Under the pieces are notes generated by a model. That model was not told where the DNA came from. It was given only the letters and a program-made list of their open reading frames with translations, and did not search any database. The translations under genes and the position numbers were made by a program. Of a stretch of 64,000 nucleotides of DNA, positions 45,157 through 53,435 are shown piece after piece (positions within the stretch are counted from its first letter, which is position 1; each line of letters begins with the position of its first letter). Source of the DNA: Neobacillus dielmonensis. GTDB lineage: Bacteria > Bacillota > Bacilli > Bacillales > Cytobacillaceae. The stretch spans positions 16,953 through 80,952 of the forward strand of contig NZ_HG942082.1 of NCBI RefSeq assembly GCF_000612665.1. Direction: 5' to 3'.

Positions 45157-45780
45157 TTAGAGCTGTGGCAGACAAGATTCCACCCATGTTTTGGCCAACA
45201 GCAGGTTCCCGGCTGAATTCATGTGAACTCCATCCAACGTCAGCTGTTTTGCCGATGGAAGCGACAAATAATCCAGTAATGCCTCATGGACAGGCACCAG
45301 AATTGCATCATATTCTTTTGCGAGCCTGTGAACGGCCTCCACATATGGCTTCAACATGATGTTTCCGAGGGAATCAGCCTCTTCGCCATGAATGGTTGGC
45401 TCCATAAGAATCACTTTGGCGCTTGTTTTGGCAGTTAAGTCTAGCAGCAGCTCTTGAAGGATTTTTTCATACTGGTCAGGAAACACCAACTCTTTCTTCG
45501 GATGGTCAAGCCTCCTCCAGACATCGTTGATTCCTATTAGAATCGAAACATAATTAGGATGTTCCGAAATTACATCCTGGTCCCATCTTGAAACCAGGTC
45601 GGTTACATGGTTGCCGCTGATCCCCTTATTCATCACTGTTGGAGCCTGGGCGGGATTTGTGATCAATAAATAATCGCGGATGATGCGGACATATCCAGAA
45701 CCAAGCCCTTCCGGATCCTCATTCCGCCCACAATCCGTCAGACTGTCCCCCACAAATAATAACACTTCGTTCTTTTTCAA
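45157..45780 (-). CDS. SGNH/GDSL hydrolase (probable carbohydrate esterase)
   Basis: A 207-residue cytoplasmic esterase with all four SGNH blocks: VGDSLTDCG (Ser in block I), GISGNHV (block II Gly), LIGINDVW (block III Asn) and LDGVHMN (block V Asp-His). TTG start with GGGGAGG. It is the last gene of the gmu operon, in the position where B. subtilis has gmuG (secreted mannanase). An intracellular esterase would fit deacetylation of imported acetylated manno-oligosaccharides; that is inference. A hairpin separates it from manA. Confidence 0.85.
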   Translation of the reverse strand: MKKNEVLLFVGDSLTDCGRNEDPEGLGSGYVRIIRDYLLITNPAQAPTVMNKGISGNHVTDLVSRWDQDVISEHPNYVSILIGINDVWRRLDHPKKELVFPDQYEKILQELLLDLTAKTSAKVILMEPTIHGEEADSLGNIMLKPYVEAVHRLAKEYDAILVPVHEALLDYLSLPSAKQLTLDGVHMNSAGNLLLAKTWVESCLPQL

Positions 45781-45800
45781 CGTATCCTCCCCTTACTATT

Positions 45801-45834
45801 AAAAAACAGGAAGGCTGTTACACCCTCCTGTTCT
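45801..45834 (-). terminator. Hairpin between manA and SGNH gene
   Basis: AACAGGA ... TCCTGTTTTTTAA on the minus strand, an intrinsic terminator shape within the operon; it may attenuate the last gene. Confidence 0.65.
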
Positions 45835-45845
45835 TCTATTTGCGA

Positions 45846-46790
45846 TTATCGATGGGAGACAATCAGTTGGCAATCTCCCTGAATCGTAAACTCTTCCACA
45901 CCAACAGGAATAATCAAGTGAGCCCCTTTAGTCAGCGCATACTCGACGCCGTCTTGGATCAGCGTACCTTCTCCATTAATTACACTTACTAATAGGTAGT
46001 GTTCTGGGTCAGAGAAACGGGCTGTTCCCTTGACGTCCCACTTGTAGACAGAGAAAAAGTCAGATTGGACGAAAGTCGTCACGACTGCCTGATCTTTTTG
46101 GTCCACTTGTTGATTGGTTTCACTGTCACGATGTGGGACCGTTGTAACCTCAATCGCTTTATCTAAATGCAATTCGCGTAAATTGCCCTGGTCGTCCCTG
46201 CGGTCATAATCATAAACTCGGTACGTTGTATCCGAGCTCTGCTGGGTTTCCAAAACAAGTGTCCCTTCACAGAGCGCATGAATCGTGCCGCTTGGCACAA
46301 AGTAAAAGTCACCCGGCTTAATTTTCACACGGCGAAGCAACTGGTTCCAATCACCATCTTCCACCAGCTTGACCAATTCTTCTTTGGTTTTCGCATTATG
46401 ACCAAAAATCATTTCCGCATCTTCTTTACAATCAATGATGTACCAGCATTCCGTTTTTCCCAACTCGCCATTTTCATTGACCTTTGCATAGGCATCATCA
46501 GGATGGACTTGGACAGACAAATCCATATTGGCATCTAAAATTTTGGTCAATAAAGGGAACACTTCCTCTTCTGGATTCCCAAACAGCTCCGGATGTTCCT
46601 TCCATAGCTTGTCCAAGGTCATCCCCTCGTACGGTCCGTTTGCGATCACGGATGGTCCATTCGGGTGGGCTGAAATGGCCCAGCATTCTCCGGTTTTATC
46701 GTTCGGTATATCGTAACCGAATTGGGTTTTTAACGCCGTGCCTCCCCAAATTCTTTCTTTAAAAACAGGCTGTAAAAATAATGGCTGCAT
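45846..46790 (-). CDS. gmuF: Mannose-6-phosphate isomerase, class I (GmuF/ManA)
   Basis: Zinc enzyme converting mannose-6-P to fructose-6-P in the cytoplasm. 314 residues, the short Bacillus form: FKERIWGGTALKTQFGYD, then SVQVHPDDAYA with the zinc ligands and GTIHALCEGTLVLETQQSSDTTYRVYDYDR. CAGGAGG before ATG. It follows the fructokinase by 18 bp, the gmuE-gmuF order of B. subtilis. Products of mannan degradation would enter glycolysis here. Confidence 0.94.
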   Translation of the reverse strand: MQPLFLQPVFKERIWGGTALKTQFGYDIPNDKTGECWAISAHPNGPSVIANGPYEGMTLDKLWKEHPELFGNPEEEVFPLLTKILDANMDLSVQVHPDDAYAKVNENGELGKTECWYIIDCKEDAEMIFGHNAKTKEELVKLVEDGDWNQLLRRVKIKPGDFYFVPSGTIHALCEGTLVLETQQSSDTTYRVYDYDRRDDQGNLRELHLDKAIEVTTVPHRDSETNQQVDQKDQAVVTTFVQSDFFSVYKWDVKGTARFSDPEHYLLVSVINGEGTLIQDGVEYALTKGAHLIIPVGVEEFTIQGDCQLIVSHR

Positions 46791-46808
46791 CTTGTTGATT
46801 CCTCCTGC

Positions 46809-47678
46809 TTATCTAATTTCCTCTTGCCGTGCTTGATGGGCGAGAAGAAGCGAACCTGTAATCCCCGCCTTGTCCCCTAACCCCGGACTGACAATATAAT
46901 CGGACAGCTCAGGAAGCGCGATATAGTCGTTCACAAGTTCCGGCAAATACTTGCGGATGGCAGTAAACACTTGCTCTTGGTGCATGACTCCGCCGCCCAA
47001 GATAATTTTCTTTGGCGACAGGATCAACATATATTGCATAAGAGCTTGGGCCAGATAATAGCCTTCTAAATCCCAAACCTCTGCACGTTCTGCTAGGTTG
47101 ACTCCTTTTTCGCCCCAGCGTTCTTCAATGGCTGGTCCGGCTGCAAGTCCTTCTAAGCAATCATGATGGTAGGGGCATTTTCCTTGATACTGGTCATCAG
47201 GATGACGCCGTACTAAGATATGCCCCATTTCTGGATGAGAAAGTCCCTGAAGTAATTTCCCTTGAACCACTGCCCCAGCACCAATACCGGTTCCCACCGT
47301 AATGTATAAACAGCTGTCCAACCCTTTTGCCGCACCCAATGCTGCCTCTCCTAGAGCTGCCGCATTAACATCGGTATTAAAGCCGACTGGCACGTCAAAC
47401 GCTTCTTTCAGCGCCTGGACAAACGGGTAGTTTTTCCAAGCGGTTTTAGGAGTTGAGGTAATGTACCCATATGTGAGACTGTCTCTATTCACATCAATGG
47501 GACCAAACGATCCAATCCCGATCGCGTCTAGCTGATATTTTTTAAAAAACTCCATCACTTGGGGAATCGTTTCGTTTGGTACGGTTGTGGGAAATTGTGT
47601 TTGTTCTACAATATTTCCGGTTTCATCACCAACAGCACAAACGAATTTTGTTCCTCCTGCTTCAATAGCCCCTAACAT
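46809..47678 (-). CDS. gmuE: Fructokinase, ROK family (GmuE)
   Basis: A 289-residue ROK kinase phosphorylating fructose, and possibly mannose, with ATP. Motifs: GAIEAGGTKFVCAVGD, FNTDVNAAALGEAALG, VGTGIGAGAVV, and the zinc site with GHILVRRHPDDQYQGKCPYHHDCLEGLAAGPAI (His and Cys ligands). GGAGGG precedes ATG. Located between gmuR and manA exactly as gmuE in B. subtilis, supplying phosphosugars for the isomerase. Confidence 0.93.
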   Translation of the reverse strand: MLGAIEAGGTKFVCAVGDETGNIVEQTQFPTTVPNETIPQVMEFFKKYQLDAIGIGSFGPIDVNRDSLTYGYITSTPKTAWKNYPFVQALKEAFDVPVGFNTDVNAAALGEAALGAAKGLDSCLYITVGTGIGAGAVVQGKLLQGLSHPEMGHILVRRHPDDQYQGKCPYHHDCLEGLAAGPAIEERWGEKGVNLAERAEVWDLEGYYLAQALMQYMLILSPKKIILGGGVMHQEQVFTAIRKYLPELVNDYIALPELSDYIVSPGLGDKAGITGSLLLAHQARQEEIR

Positions 47679-47696
47679 GTTTTGTCCCTCCGTAGG

Positions 47697-48413
47697 TTAG
47701 TTTCGGATCATGTTGACGGTTGTCACTTCAAATTTATCATATCGATGCCGAGAAAACGAATATTCAAACGGCACCCCATTATTTAAAAATCCAACATGCT
47801 CCACTTCCAGAATCGGATCATCAGGCAAACACGCCAAATATTGCTGATCGAGTTCATCCGACTTGCAGGCCCTGATTTTCCGATGAGAGCCAGCAAGTGT
47901 CAAACCTAGTTTCTCGGTAATGTACTGATAAATGGATCCATTTAGGACCTCATCATCAATTCCAGGAATTAACAGAGCTGGCATATACGTTTTTTCCATT
48001 ACATACGGTTCGCCATCCACGATGCGCAACCGGATTAGATAATAAACTGGTGATTTCATATCAATTGCGAGGTGTGCTGCCACTTCTTCGGATGGGAACT
48101 GTATGTCAAACGAAATGACTTGACTAGTAATAATATGATTTTTTAACAGCCTGGTTAATCCTAGCGATTCTGTGCCTACCACATTCACCCGATTATTTTG
48201 GATCGCAGACTGAACAATAAAGGTGCCATGCCCGCGTTTTCGGTACAGCAGCCCCTCGGTTCCTAATATATCAAGAGCACGTTTCATTGTCATTCGGCTG
48301 CAGCCAAATTCCTTCGATAGTGAGATTTCATCCGGGATCGGCTGATCAATCGGATAAACCCCGTCTCGTATTCTGTTTCTGATTTCTGAAGAAATAGCTT
48401 CATACTTCGTCAT
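47697..48413 (-). CDS. gmuR: GntR/HutC family regulator GmuR
   Basis: A 238-residue repressor. Winged helix at residues 1-70 (YEAISSEIRNRIRDGVYPIDQPIPDEISLSKEFGCSRMTMKRALDIL, then GLLYRKRGHGTFIV) and a UTRA effector-binding domain (about 95-230). It should bind AAATGT-N4-ACATTT palindromes at 52146 and 43938-43973 and release them with a phosphorylated sugar ligand. A strong terminator separates it from gmuD, so it may have its own weak promoter as well as read-through. Confidence 0.92.
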   Translation of the reverse strand: MTKYEAISSEIRNRIRDGVYPIDQPIPDEISLSKEFGCSRMTMKRALDILGTEGLLYRKRGHGTFIVQSAIQNNRVNVVGTESLGLTRLLKNHIITSQVISFDIQFPSEEVAAHLAIDMKSPVYYLIRLRIVDGEPYVMEKTYMPALLIPGIDDEVLNGSIYQYITEKLGLTLAGSHRKIRACKSDELDQQYLACLPDDPILEVEHVGFLNNGVPFEYSFSRHRYDKFEVTTVNMIRN

Positions 48414-48484
48414 GACTGAACCACCCTATTAAAATCAAGATAATTTGCTAACTTCATTATATTCTAATTTTTCAACGAAATTAT

Positions 48485-48516
48485 TTAAAAAAAGATGGCC
48501 AAAACGGCCATCTCTC
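48485..48516 (-). terminator. Terminator between gmuD and gmuR
   Basis: GATGGCC / GGCCATC with 5-base loop and TTTTTTT on the minus strand right behind the gmuD stop. Confidence 0.88.
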
Positions 48517-48517
48517 T

Positions 48518-49921
48518 TTAAAATCCGTTATTGGCAGACACTGTTTTGAACCATTGTCCACTCTTTTTGATTGTCCGCTCTCCGTCTTTATCCAAGTTGA
48601 CAGAAACAAATCCATAGCGGTTTTTATAGGCATTTGTCCAAGACCAGTTATCCATAAAAGTCCATAAATGATACCCTTTCACGTTTGAACCCTCTTGAAT
48701 CGCTCTGTGAACCCATTTTAGGTGTTCCTCGATAAATTCAATCCGGTAATCATCCTGAATGATTCCATTTTCATCACGGAACTTCTCTTCGCCTTCGACA
48801 CCCATGCCGTTTTCAGAAATATAGCATTCAATATTTCCGTAATTTTCTTTTAAATTGATAAGAATATCATAGATGCCTTTTTCATAGATTTCCCAGCCGC
48901 GGTGCGGGTTCATCTTCCGCCCGGCCATCACATAATAGTCAAAATAACGCTCTGGCATAAATGGTGCTTCCGGATTTGGAAGATTTTCTTTAGCCTTCAC
49001 ACGTCTTGGTTGATAGTAGTTCACACCCAAAAGATCAATCGTATTATTTTTAATCACTTCAAGGTCTTCAGCTTCGTATTGCGGCATAAACCCTTCTGCT
49101 TTTAAAATTTGAACCAATTCCTCAGGGAACTCCCCTTTTACAGAAGGATCCAGGAATGACCGATTGAAGAAAGCATCACAAATAATAGAAGCTTTTACGT
49201 CAGCTGGATTTTTACTTCTTGGGTAAGACGGTGTCAGGTTTAACACGATCCCAATTTTTCCATCCTGGTTTAACTCTCTGTAAGCCTTGATGGCTTTAGC
49301 GCTTGATAAAATGGTATTGAAGGCAACTTGTACGGCTTTTCCGAAGTCTACTACATTTGGATAATGGAAGTCGTACAAATATCCGCCTTCGACCGGTACA
49401 ATTGGTTCATTATGCGTGAACCATTTTTTCACTCTGTCGCCGAACAATTCGAAACAAGTTGTTGCATATGCTTCATAGGCATCAACCACTTCTCTGCTTT
49501 CCCAGCCGCCAATTTTCTGCATTTCCATTGGCATATCAAAATGGAACAATCCAACAAATGGTTCGATTCCATTGTCAATCAATTCATTAATAACGTTATT
49601 ATAAAACTCAACGGCTTTCGGATTGACTTCGCCATTGCCATTTGGTATTAAGCGAGACCATGAAATTGACATCCGGAACGAGTTATGGCCGATTTCCTTC
49701 ATTAATTTAATATCTTCTTTATACTTGTAGTAAAATTGAGATGTTTTATCAGGACCTACTCCATTGAAGAAACGGTTTGGTTCTACTTCATACCAATAAT
49801 CCCAAATATTTTGTCCTTTTCCGTCGATGTCTGCTGCCCCTTCGGTTTGTGTCGCTGATGCGGCTGAACCCCACCAGAAGCCTTCCGGAAATTTGTATTG
49901 TATGTCATTCGTTGCTGCCAT
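48518..49921 (-). CDS. gmuD: GH1 6-phospho-beta-glucosidase (GmuD)
   Basis: A 467-residue GH1 enzyme cleaving phosphorylated beta-linked oligosaccharides imported by the GmuABC PTS. FWWGSAASATQTEG at the N-terminus; acid/base WFTHNEPI; nucleophile CYISENGMGVEG. AAAGGAG before ATG. It follows gmuC after 163 bp that contain an inverted repeat with a T run. Synteny with B. subtilis gmuD is complete. Confidence 0.93.
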   Translation of the reverse strand: MAATNDIQYKFPEGFWWGSAASATQTEGAADIDGKGQNIWDYWYEVEPNRFFNGVGPDKTSQFYYKYKEDIKLMKEIGHNSFRMSISWSRLIPNGNGEVNPKAVEFYNNVINELIDNGIEPFVGLFHFDMPMEMQKIGGWESREVVDAYEAYATTCFELFGDRVKKWFTHNEPIVPVEGGYLYDFHYPNVVDFGKAVQVAFNTILSSAKAIKAYRELNQDGKIGIVLNLTPSYPRSKNPADVKASIICDAFFNRSFLDPSVKGEFPEELVQILKAEGFMPQYEAEDLEVIKNNTIDLLGVNYYQPRRVKAKENLPNPEAPFMPERYFDYYVMAGRKMNPHRGWEIYEKGIYDILINLKENYGNIECYISENGMGVEGEEKFRDENGIIQDDYRIEFIEEHLKWVHRAIQEGSNVKGYHLWTFMDNWSWTNAYKNRYGFVSVNLDKDGERTIKKSGQWFKTVSANNGF

Positions 49922-49966
49922 TTGTTGTAGCTCCTTTACCTATTTATATTCATGCGTGAAAAAAAG

Positions 49967-50026
49967 GGCAGGGACTCCGGTCGCAAATCCCTTTGCAGTA
50001 CCCGTTAATTCACCTGCCCTTTCTTG
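49967..50026 (-). terminator. Intercistronic structured terminator between gmuC and gmuD
   Basis: AAAGGGCAGG and CCTGCCC, 39 bases apart, followed by TTTTTTT on the minus strand. The stem ends the upstream PTS genes partly or fully, so PTS and hydrolase levels may be set separately. Confidence 0.65.
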
Positions 50027-50084
50027 TGCTAAGTTCTAAAAAATAACTCTATTGATTCATTCAACAGGTACTCAGAATGAGATC

Positions 50085-51380
50085 CTAAGCTGCTGCTTCA
50101 CTTTCGTCTTTCTCTTTCTTGACATTGACGCGGTCAAGAACTTTTAAGAATGGGAACCAGATGGCAAACACGATTGCGATATTCACTAGCTGTAGAATAC
50201 CACCGGCTAGTGAGTTGGTTGCCATCATACCATTGATAAAGATTGGCACCGTCCATGGTACGGATACACCGGTTGGCGGTGGTACTAGTCCGGAAGACAT
50301 CGCGAAGTAAGACACTAACGTAACAACCATTGGTGATAGAATCCAAGGAACAATGATTACTGGGTTCATTACGATTGGCAAACCGAAGATGACCGGTTCG
50401 TTTACGTTAAATATTCCAGGTCCGATCGCAAGTCTACCCACTTGTTTCATTTGCTTACTCTTCATAAAGAACAGCATGGTTAGAACTACTGCTAACGTCA
50501 TTCCTGTACCGCCCATACCTACTGTATAGATTTCCATGAATGGTTTAGAAATGATATGCGGTACAGGCTGCCCTGCTGTATACGCATTTAAGTTTTCAAT
50601 CATTAGCGTGTTCCAAATTGGGTCCATTACGGAGTTGATGATAATTTGTCCATGCAAACCGAAGAACCATAGAATTTGGATAAAGAAGATCGCTATCAAG
50701 GTTGGGATAATACCACTGCCCAATCCAGTTAATGGAGCCTGAATGGCTTTGTAAATAACATCATGCAAGTTTGTGTTAAACACTTGAGTAACGAACACAT
50801 TAATCAGTAAGAATACAGTCAGAGTAATCAATGCCGGAATTAATGCTGCAAACGATTTGGCAACTGCCGGCGGAACGCCTGGAGGCATTTTGATTGTGAT
50901 ATTCTTCTGCACAACTCTCCGGTAGATTTCTGTAGCCAAGAAGGCTGTAATCATTCCAAGGAACATTCCTTTGGCACCAAGGCGATCCAATGGAATAACC
51001 CCGGCAATGGCTGCTCCCTTTTCAGGCTGGTAAACAAACGGAGTTAATAAAAGGAAAGAAACAAGTGCTATTGCTCCGCCGAAAACGGCCTCTACATCAT
51101 AACTTTTGGATAAATAATATCCGATACCAAATACAACAAATACCGACATAATGCCCATGGTCGCAGAGGAGGCAATTCCAAAGCTGCTTTGGAATGTCTT
51201 GATGGCTCCTTCACTCATGATTTTGCTTAAAAACGGCAAGTTGGTTAAGACAACAAAGATCGAACCGAAAATGGTCAATGGAAACGATAACATAAATGCG
51301 TCCCGTAATACGGATAAATAACGATTGTTATTTAACTTCCCTGCAATTGGGACCATGTATTTACTTAGCGCCTCAAACAT
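50085..51380 (-). CDS. gmuC: PTS lactose/cellobiose-type EIIC (GmuC)
   Basis: A 431-residue permease with about ten helices, the membrane part of the glucomannan oligosaccharide PTS. Family features: FEALSKYMVPIAGKLNNNRYLSVLRDAF at the N-terminus, GMGGTGMTLAVVL, GPGIFNVNEPVIFGLPIVMNP and a Lys/Glu-rich end. Start 51380 is chosen because GGGAGG precedes it; the upstream ATG at 51425 lies inside gmuA. Confidence 0.94.
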   Translation of the reverse strand: MFEALSKYMVPIAGKLNNNRYLSVLRDAFMLSFPLTIFGSIFVVLTNLPFLSKIMSEGAIKTFQSSFGIASSATMGIMSVFVVFGIGYYLSKSYDVEAVFGGAIALVSFLLLTPFVYQPEKGAAIAGVIPLDRLGAKGMFLGMITAFLATEIYRRVVQKNITIKMPPGVPPAVAKSFAALIPALITLTVFLLINVFVTQVFNTNLHDVIYKAIQAPLTGLGSGIIPTLIAIFFIQILWFFGLHGQIIINSVMDPIWNTLMIENLNAYTAGQPVPHIISKPFMEIYTVGMGGTGMTLAVVLTMLFFMKSKQMKQVGRLAIGPGIFNVNEPVIFGLPIVMNPVIIVPWILSPMVVTLVSYFAMSSGLVPPPTGVSVPWTVPIFINGMMATNSLAGGILQLVNIAIVFAIWFPFLKVLDRVNVKKEKDESEAAA

Positions 51381-51396
51381 AGGATTTCCTCCCGAA

Positions 51397-51729
51397 TTAG
51401 ATATTTTTTGCTTTAAAGATTTCAAGTAATTCTTTTACAAGTTCTTTCATTGTGATGGTGGACATCAGATGGTCTTCTGCATGCATCAATAAAAGCGCGA
51501 ATTCCACTTTGTTACCCGATGCTTCTTGCTGAATCATTTTAAAATGAATGTCATGCGCAACTTTTAAGTCTTCTTCCGCTTGGACAATAAGATTTTCAGC
51601 TTCTTGCTGGTTGCCTTCACGATATTCGCGAAGGGCCTGGATCACTTTACTTCTAGCATTTCCGCTGTGAAGAATTAGCATAAAGTTGGTTTGTTCTGCG
51701 GTAAGTGTATCCAAATCAATGTTTTCCAT
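51397..51729 (-). CDS. gmuA: PTS lactose/cellobiose-type EIIA (GmuA)
   Basis: A 110-residue helical phosphocarrier that takes phosphate from HPr. The active His is in LLMHAEDHLM near residue 83; the N-terminal segment FMLILHSGNARSKVIQALREY is typical. Start overlaps the stop of the EIIB gene by one base (TAATG), so the two are translationally coupled. Confidence 0.95.
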   Translation of the reverse strand: MENIDLDTLTAEQTNFMLILHSGNARSKVIQALREYREGNQQEAENLIVQAEEDLKVAHDIHFKMIQQEASGNKVEFALLLMHAEDHLMSTITMKELVKELLEIFKAKNI

Positions 51730-52040
51730 TATTTATCACCCATTAATTTCAATGCTTGTTCATACGCTTTTTTACCATCAGCTAAACCGTAAGCCATCAT
51801 GTCGATGACATCGACTTTAATTCCGTATTTATCAGCTTCTTTTTGTAGTTCGCCTTTTAAGAAGCTCATTTGTGGTCCAATCAATACGACATCTGCATTG
51901 GCCATTTCTTTTTTAGCTTGATCTTGGCCAACCGCCCAAATTTTTGCTTCCTCATTGATAGATGCAACATGCTGCTCCATTTTTGTCACCAAAAGACTAG
52001 TTGACATCCCAGCACTACAAGCTAATAAAATTCGTTTCAT
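51729..52040 (-). CDS. gmuB: PTS lactose/cellobiose-type EIIB (GmuB)
   Basis: A 103-residue cytoplasmic EIIB with the phospho-Cys loop LLACSAGMSTSLLV (Cys 8). It is the first gene of the gmu operon. ATG 52040 is used rather than TTG 52049, which touches the GGGAG ribosome binding site. The promoter region upstream contains a GmuR-type palindrome and cre sites. Confidence 0.95.
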   Translation of the reverse strand: MKRILLACSAGMSTSLLVTKMEQHVASINEEAKIWAVGQDQAKKEMANADVVLIGPQMSFLKGELQKEADKYGIKVDVIDMMAYGLADGKKAYEQALKLMGDK

Positions 52041-52089
52041 TATGATCAAACTCCCTTACAAGTATAATTTAAAGCGCTGTCTTAAGCGT

Positions 52090-52161
52090 TTTCTAAAAAC
52101 GTTTACTAAAACCGCTTACAAATATTATTATAATCATTTTGATTTAAATGTCTATACATTT
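52090..52161 (-). promoter_or_regulatory. gmu operon control region: cre sites and GmuR operator
   Basis: AAATGTCTATACATTT (52146-52161) is a perfect palindrome with the same core as two sites at 43.9 kb. TGTAAGCGGTTTTA (52107-52120, minus strand) matches cre at 13/14, with a further AACGTTTT-type cre-like string at 52094-52106. Confidence 0.75.
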
Positions 52162-52371
52162 TCGAAAAAAATATAAACATTTATTTTTTATTGTCTAATT
52201 ATATTTCTTTAGGTGTACTAAATATTCTAACTCAATACGATAGGCTTATTCTGCCTTCCAAAAACTTACACCACCTATACAAGTTGTAACTTTCAGAACA
52301 AACACAAAAAGACTTGCACCCAATCGCGCAAGCTTGATTTCCATTATTACAAGACTATGGTGGGGCCTTCT
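52162..52371. other. Gap upstream of the gmu operon
   Basis: About 200 bp of AT-rich DNA with no gene or confident signal, between the gmu control region and the 39-bp array. Confidence 0.4.
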
Positions 52372-52560
52372 TCACCGCTTTACTTTGGTGGGGGCCTGTC
52401 CCCCAGCGCTTCACCGCTTTACTTCAGCGGGGGCCTGTCCCCCGATGCTTCACCGCTTTACTTTGGCGGGGGCCTGTCCCCCAGCACTTCACCGCTTTAC
52501 TTCAGCGGGGGCCTGTCCCCCGGCGCTTCACCGCTTTACTTCAGCGGGGGCCTGTCCCTA
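52372..52560. repeat. Tandem 39-bp array of GGGGGCCTGTCCCCC units (five copies)
   Basis: Five units of TTCACCGCTTTACTTYRGCG plus GGGGGCCTGTCCC(CC), period 39 bp. Frames stay open because 39 is divisible by three, which creates false ORFs with 13-residue repeats. It lies directly behind rsbM, and single units elsewhere act as terminators. Confidence 0.85.
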
Positions 52561-52562
52561 TC

Positions 52563-53435
52563 CTATTTACGGTAAATCCGTTCTTGAGGGTTGAATTCTT
52601 GGTATTTGATGTTTTTGGGCATGTAGAGGATGGATTCTTTGCTTCCCAGTCCGATGAATCCTCCGTCTGCCAGGCTGTTGTGGATGAGGGTGTGCACTTG
52701 CTGCTGCAGGGTGTTGTCAAAGTAGATCATCACATTTCGGCAGAGGATGACATGGAATTCGTTAAACGATCCATCTGTTACTAGGTTATGCTGCGCGAAG
52801 GTGAGATTTTTGTTCAAATTAGGGCGGAAATAGGCATACTGATGGTCTGTGGTATAGTACTCAGAAAAGGACTTTTTTCCGCCTGCTTTTAAATAGTTTT
52901 TTGTGTATTGCTGCATTTTCTTTAGTGGAAATGCTCCTTTTTGTGCCGCCAGAAGGGCTTTTTCATTCATATCCGTTGCGTAAATCCTTGTTTTGGCTGC
53001 CAGCCCTTCTTCGAGCATCAGAATGGCCATCGAATAGACTTCCTCCCCTGTCGCACAGCCTGCATGCCAGATACGGATTTCCGGAAGGTCGCGCAGCAAT
53101 GGCACGACCTGTTCCCGAAAAGCAGCAAAAAAGCTGGGGTCTCGGTACATCTCCGTCATCCGGATCGATAAATCATTCAACAACCGTTCTAAATACCCTT
53201 GATCGTGCAGCACTTTTTCCAATAGCGCCGTTATCGTCGGCAGCCGCTCTGCCTTCATGCGATATAGAATCCTTCTGGTCAGCGACGACCGCACATAGCC
53301 GCGGAAGTCATATCCATACAATTGATATAACCCATCCAGAAGTAAATTGATTTCAATTTGCTGAAGTTCGTTCGGTTCAAAAGCATCATTTTCTTCTATT
53401 AAATCAAACGTTTGATTGATGGACTTGATACTCAC
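52563..53435 (-). CDS. rsbM: CheR-type methyltransferase RsbM
   Basis: A 290-residue SAM-dependent glutamate O-methyltransferase. N-terminal CheR helical domain (GYDFRGYVRSSLTRRILYRM) and SAM-binding domain with IRIWHAGCATGEEVYSMAI, IYATDMNEKALLAAQKG and VILCRNVMIYFD. In B. cereus RsbM methylates the sensor kinase RsbK and keeps the sigma-B pathway off. GTG 53435 is chosen: AGGTGA is 8 bases upstream and GTG overlaps the rsbK stop as GTGA, implying coupled translation. No chemotaxis genes nearby, which supports this role. Confidence 0.88.
   Translation of the reverse strand: MSIKSINQTFDLIEENDAFEPNELQQIEINLLLDGLYQLYGYDFRGYVRSSLTRRILYRMKAERLPTITALLEKVLHDQGYLERLLNDLSIRMTEMYRDPSFFAAFREQVVPLLRDLPEIRIWHAGCATGEEVYSMAILMLEEGLAAKTRIYATDMNEKALLAAQKGAFPLKKMQQYTKNYLKAGGKKSFSEYYTTDHQYAYFRPNLNKNLTFAQHNLVTDGSFNEFHVILCRNVMIYFDNTLQQQVHTLIHNSLADGGFIGLGSKESILYMPKNIKYQEFNPQERIYRK

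Noticed and set aside
52334-52594. Frames encoding 13-residue repeats (AGACPPALHRFTS type) at 52.3 kb and similar ones at 56.3 kb
   Set aside because: Direct result of the 39-bp tandem arrays; the frames are open on both strands and lack start signals.
52563-53435. Chemotaxis CheR
   Set aside because: No chemotaxis genes nearby and stop/start overlap with rsbK in a sigma-B cluster; RsbM is the consistent identity.
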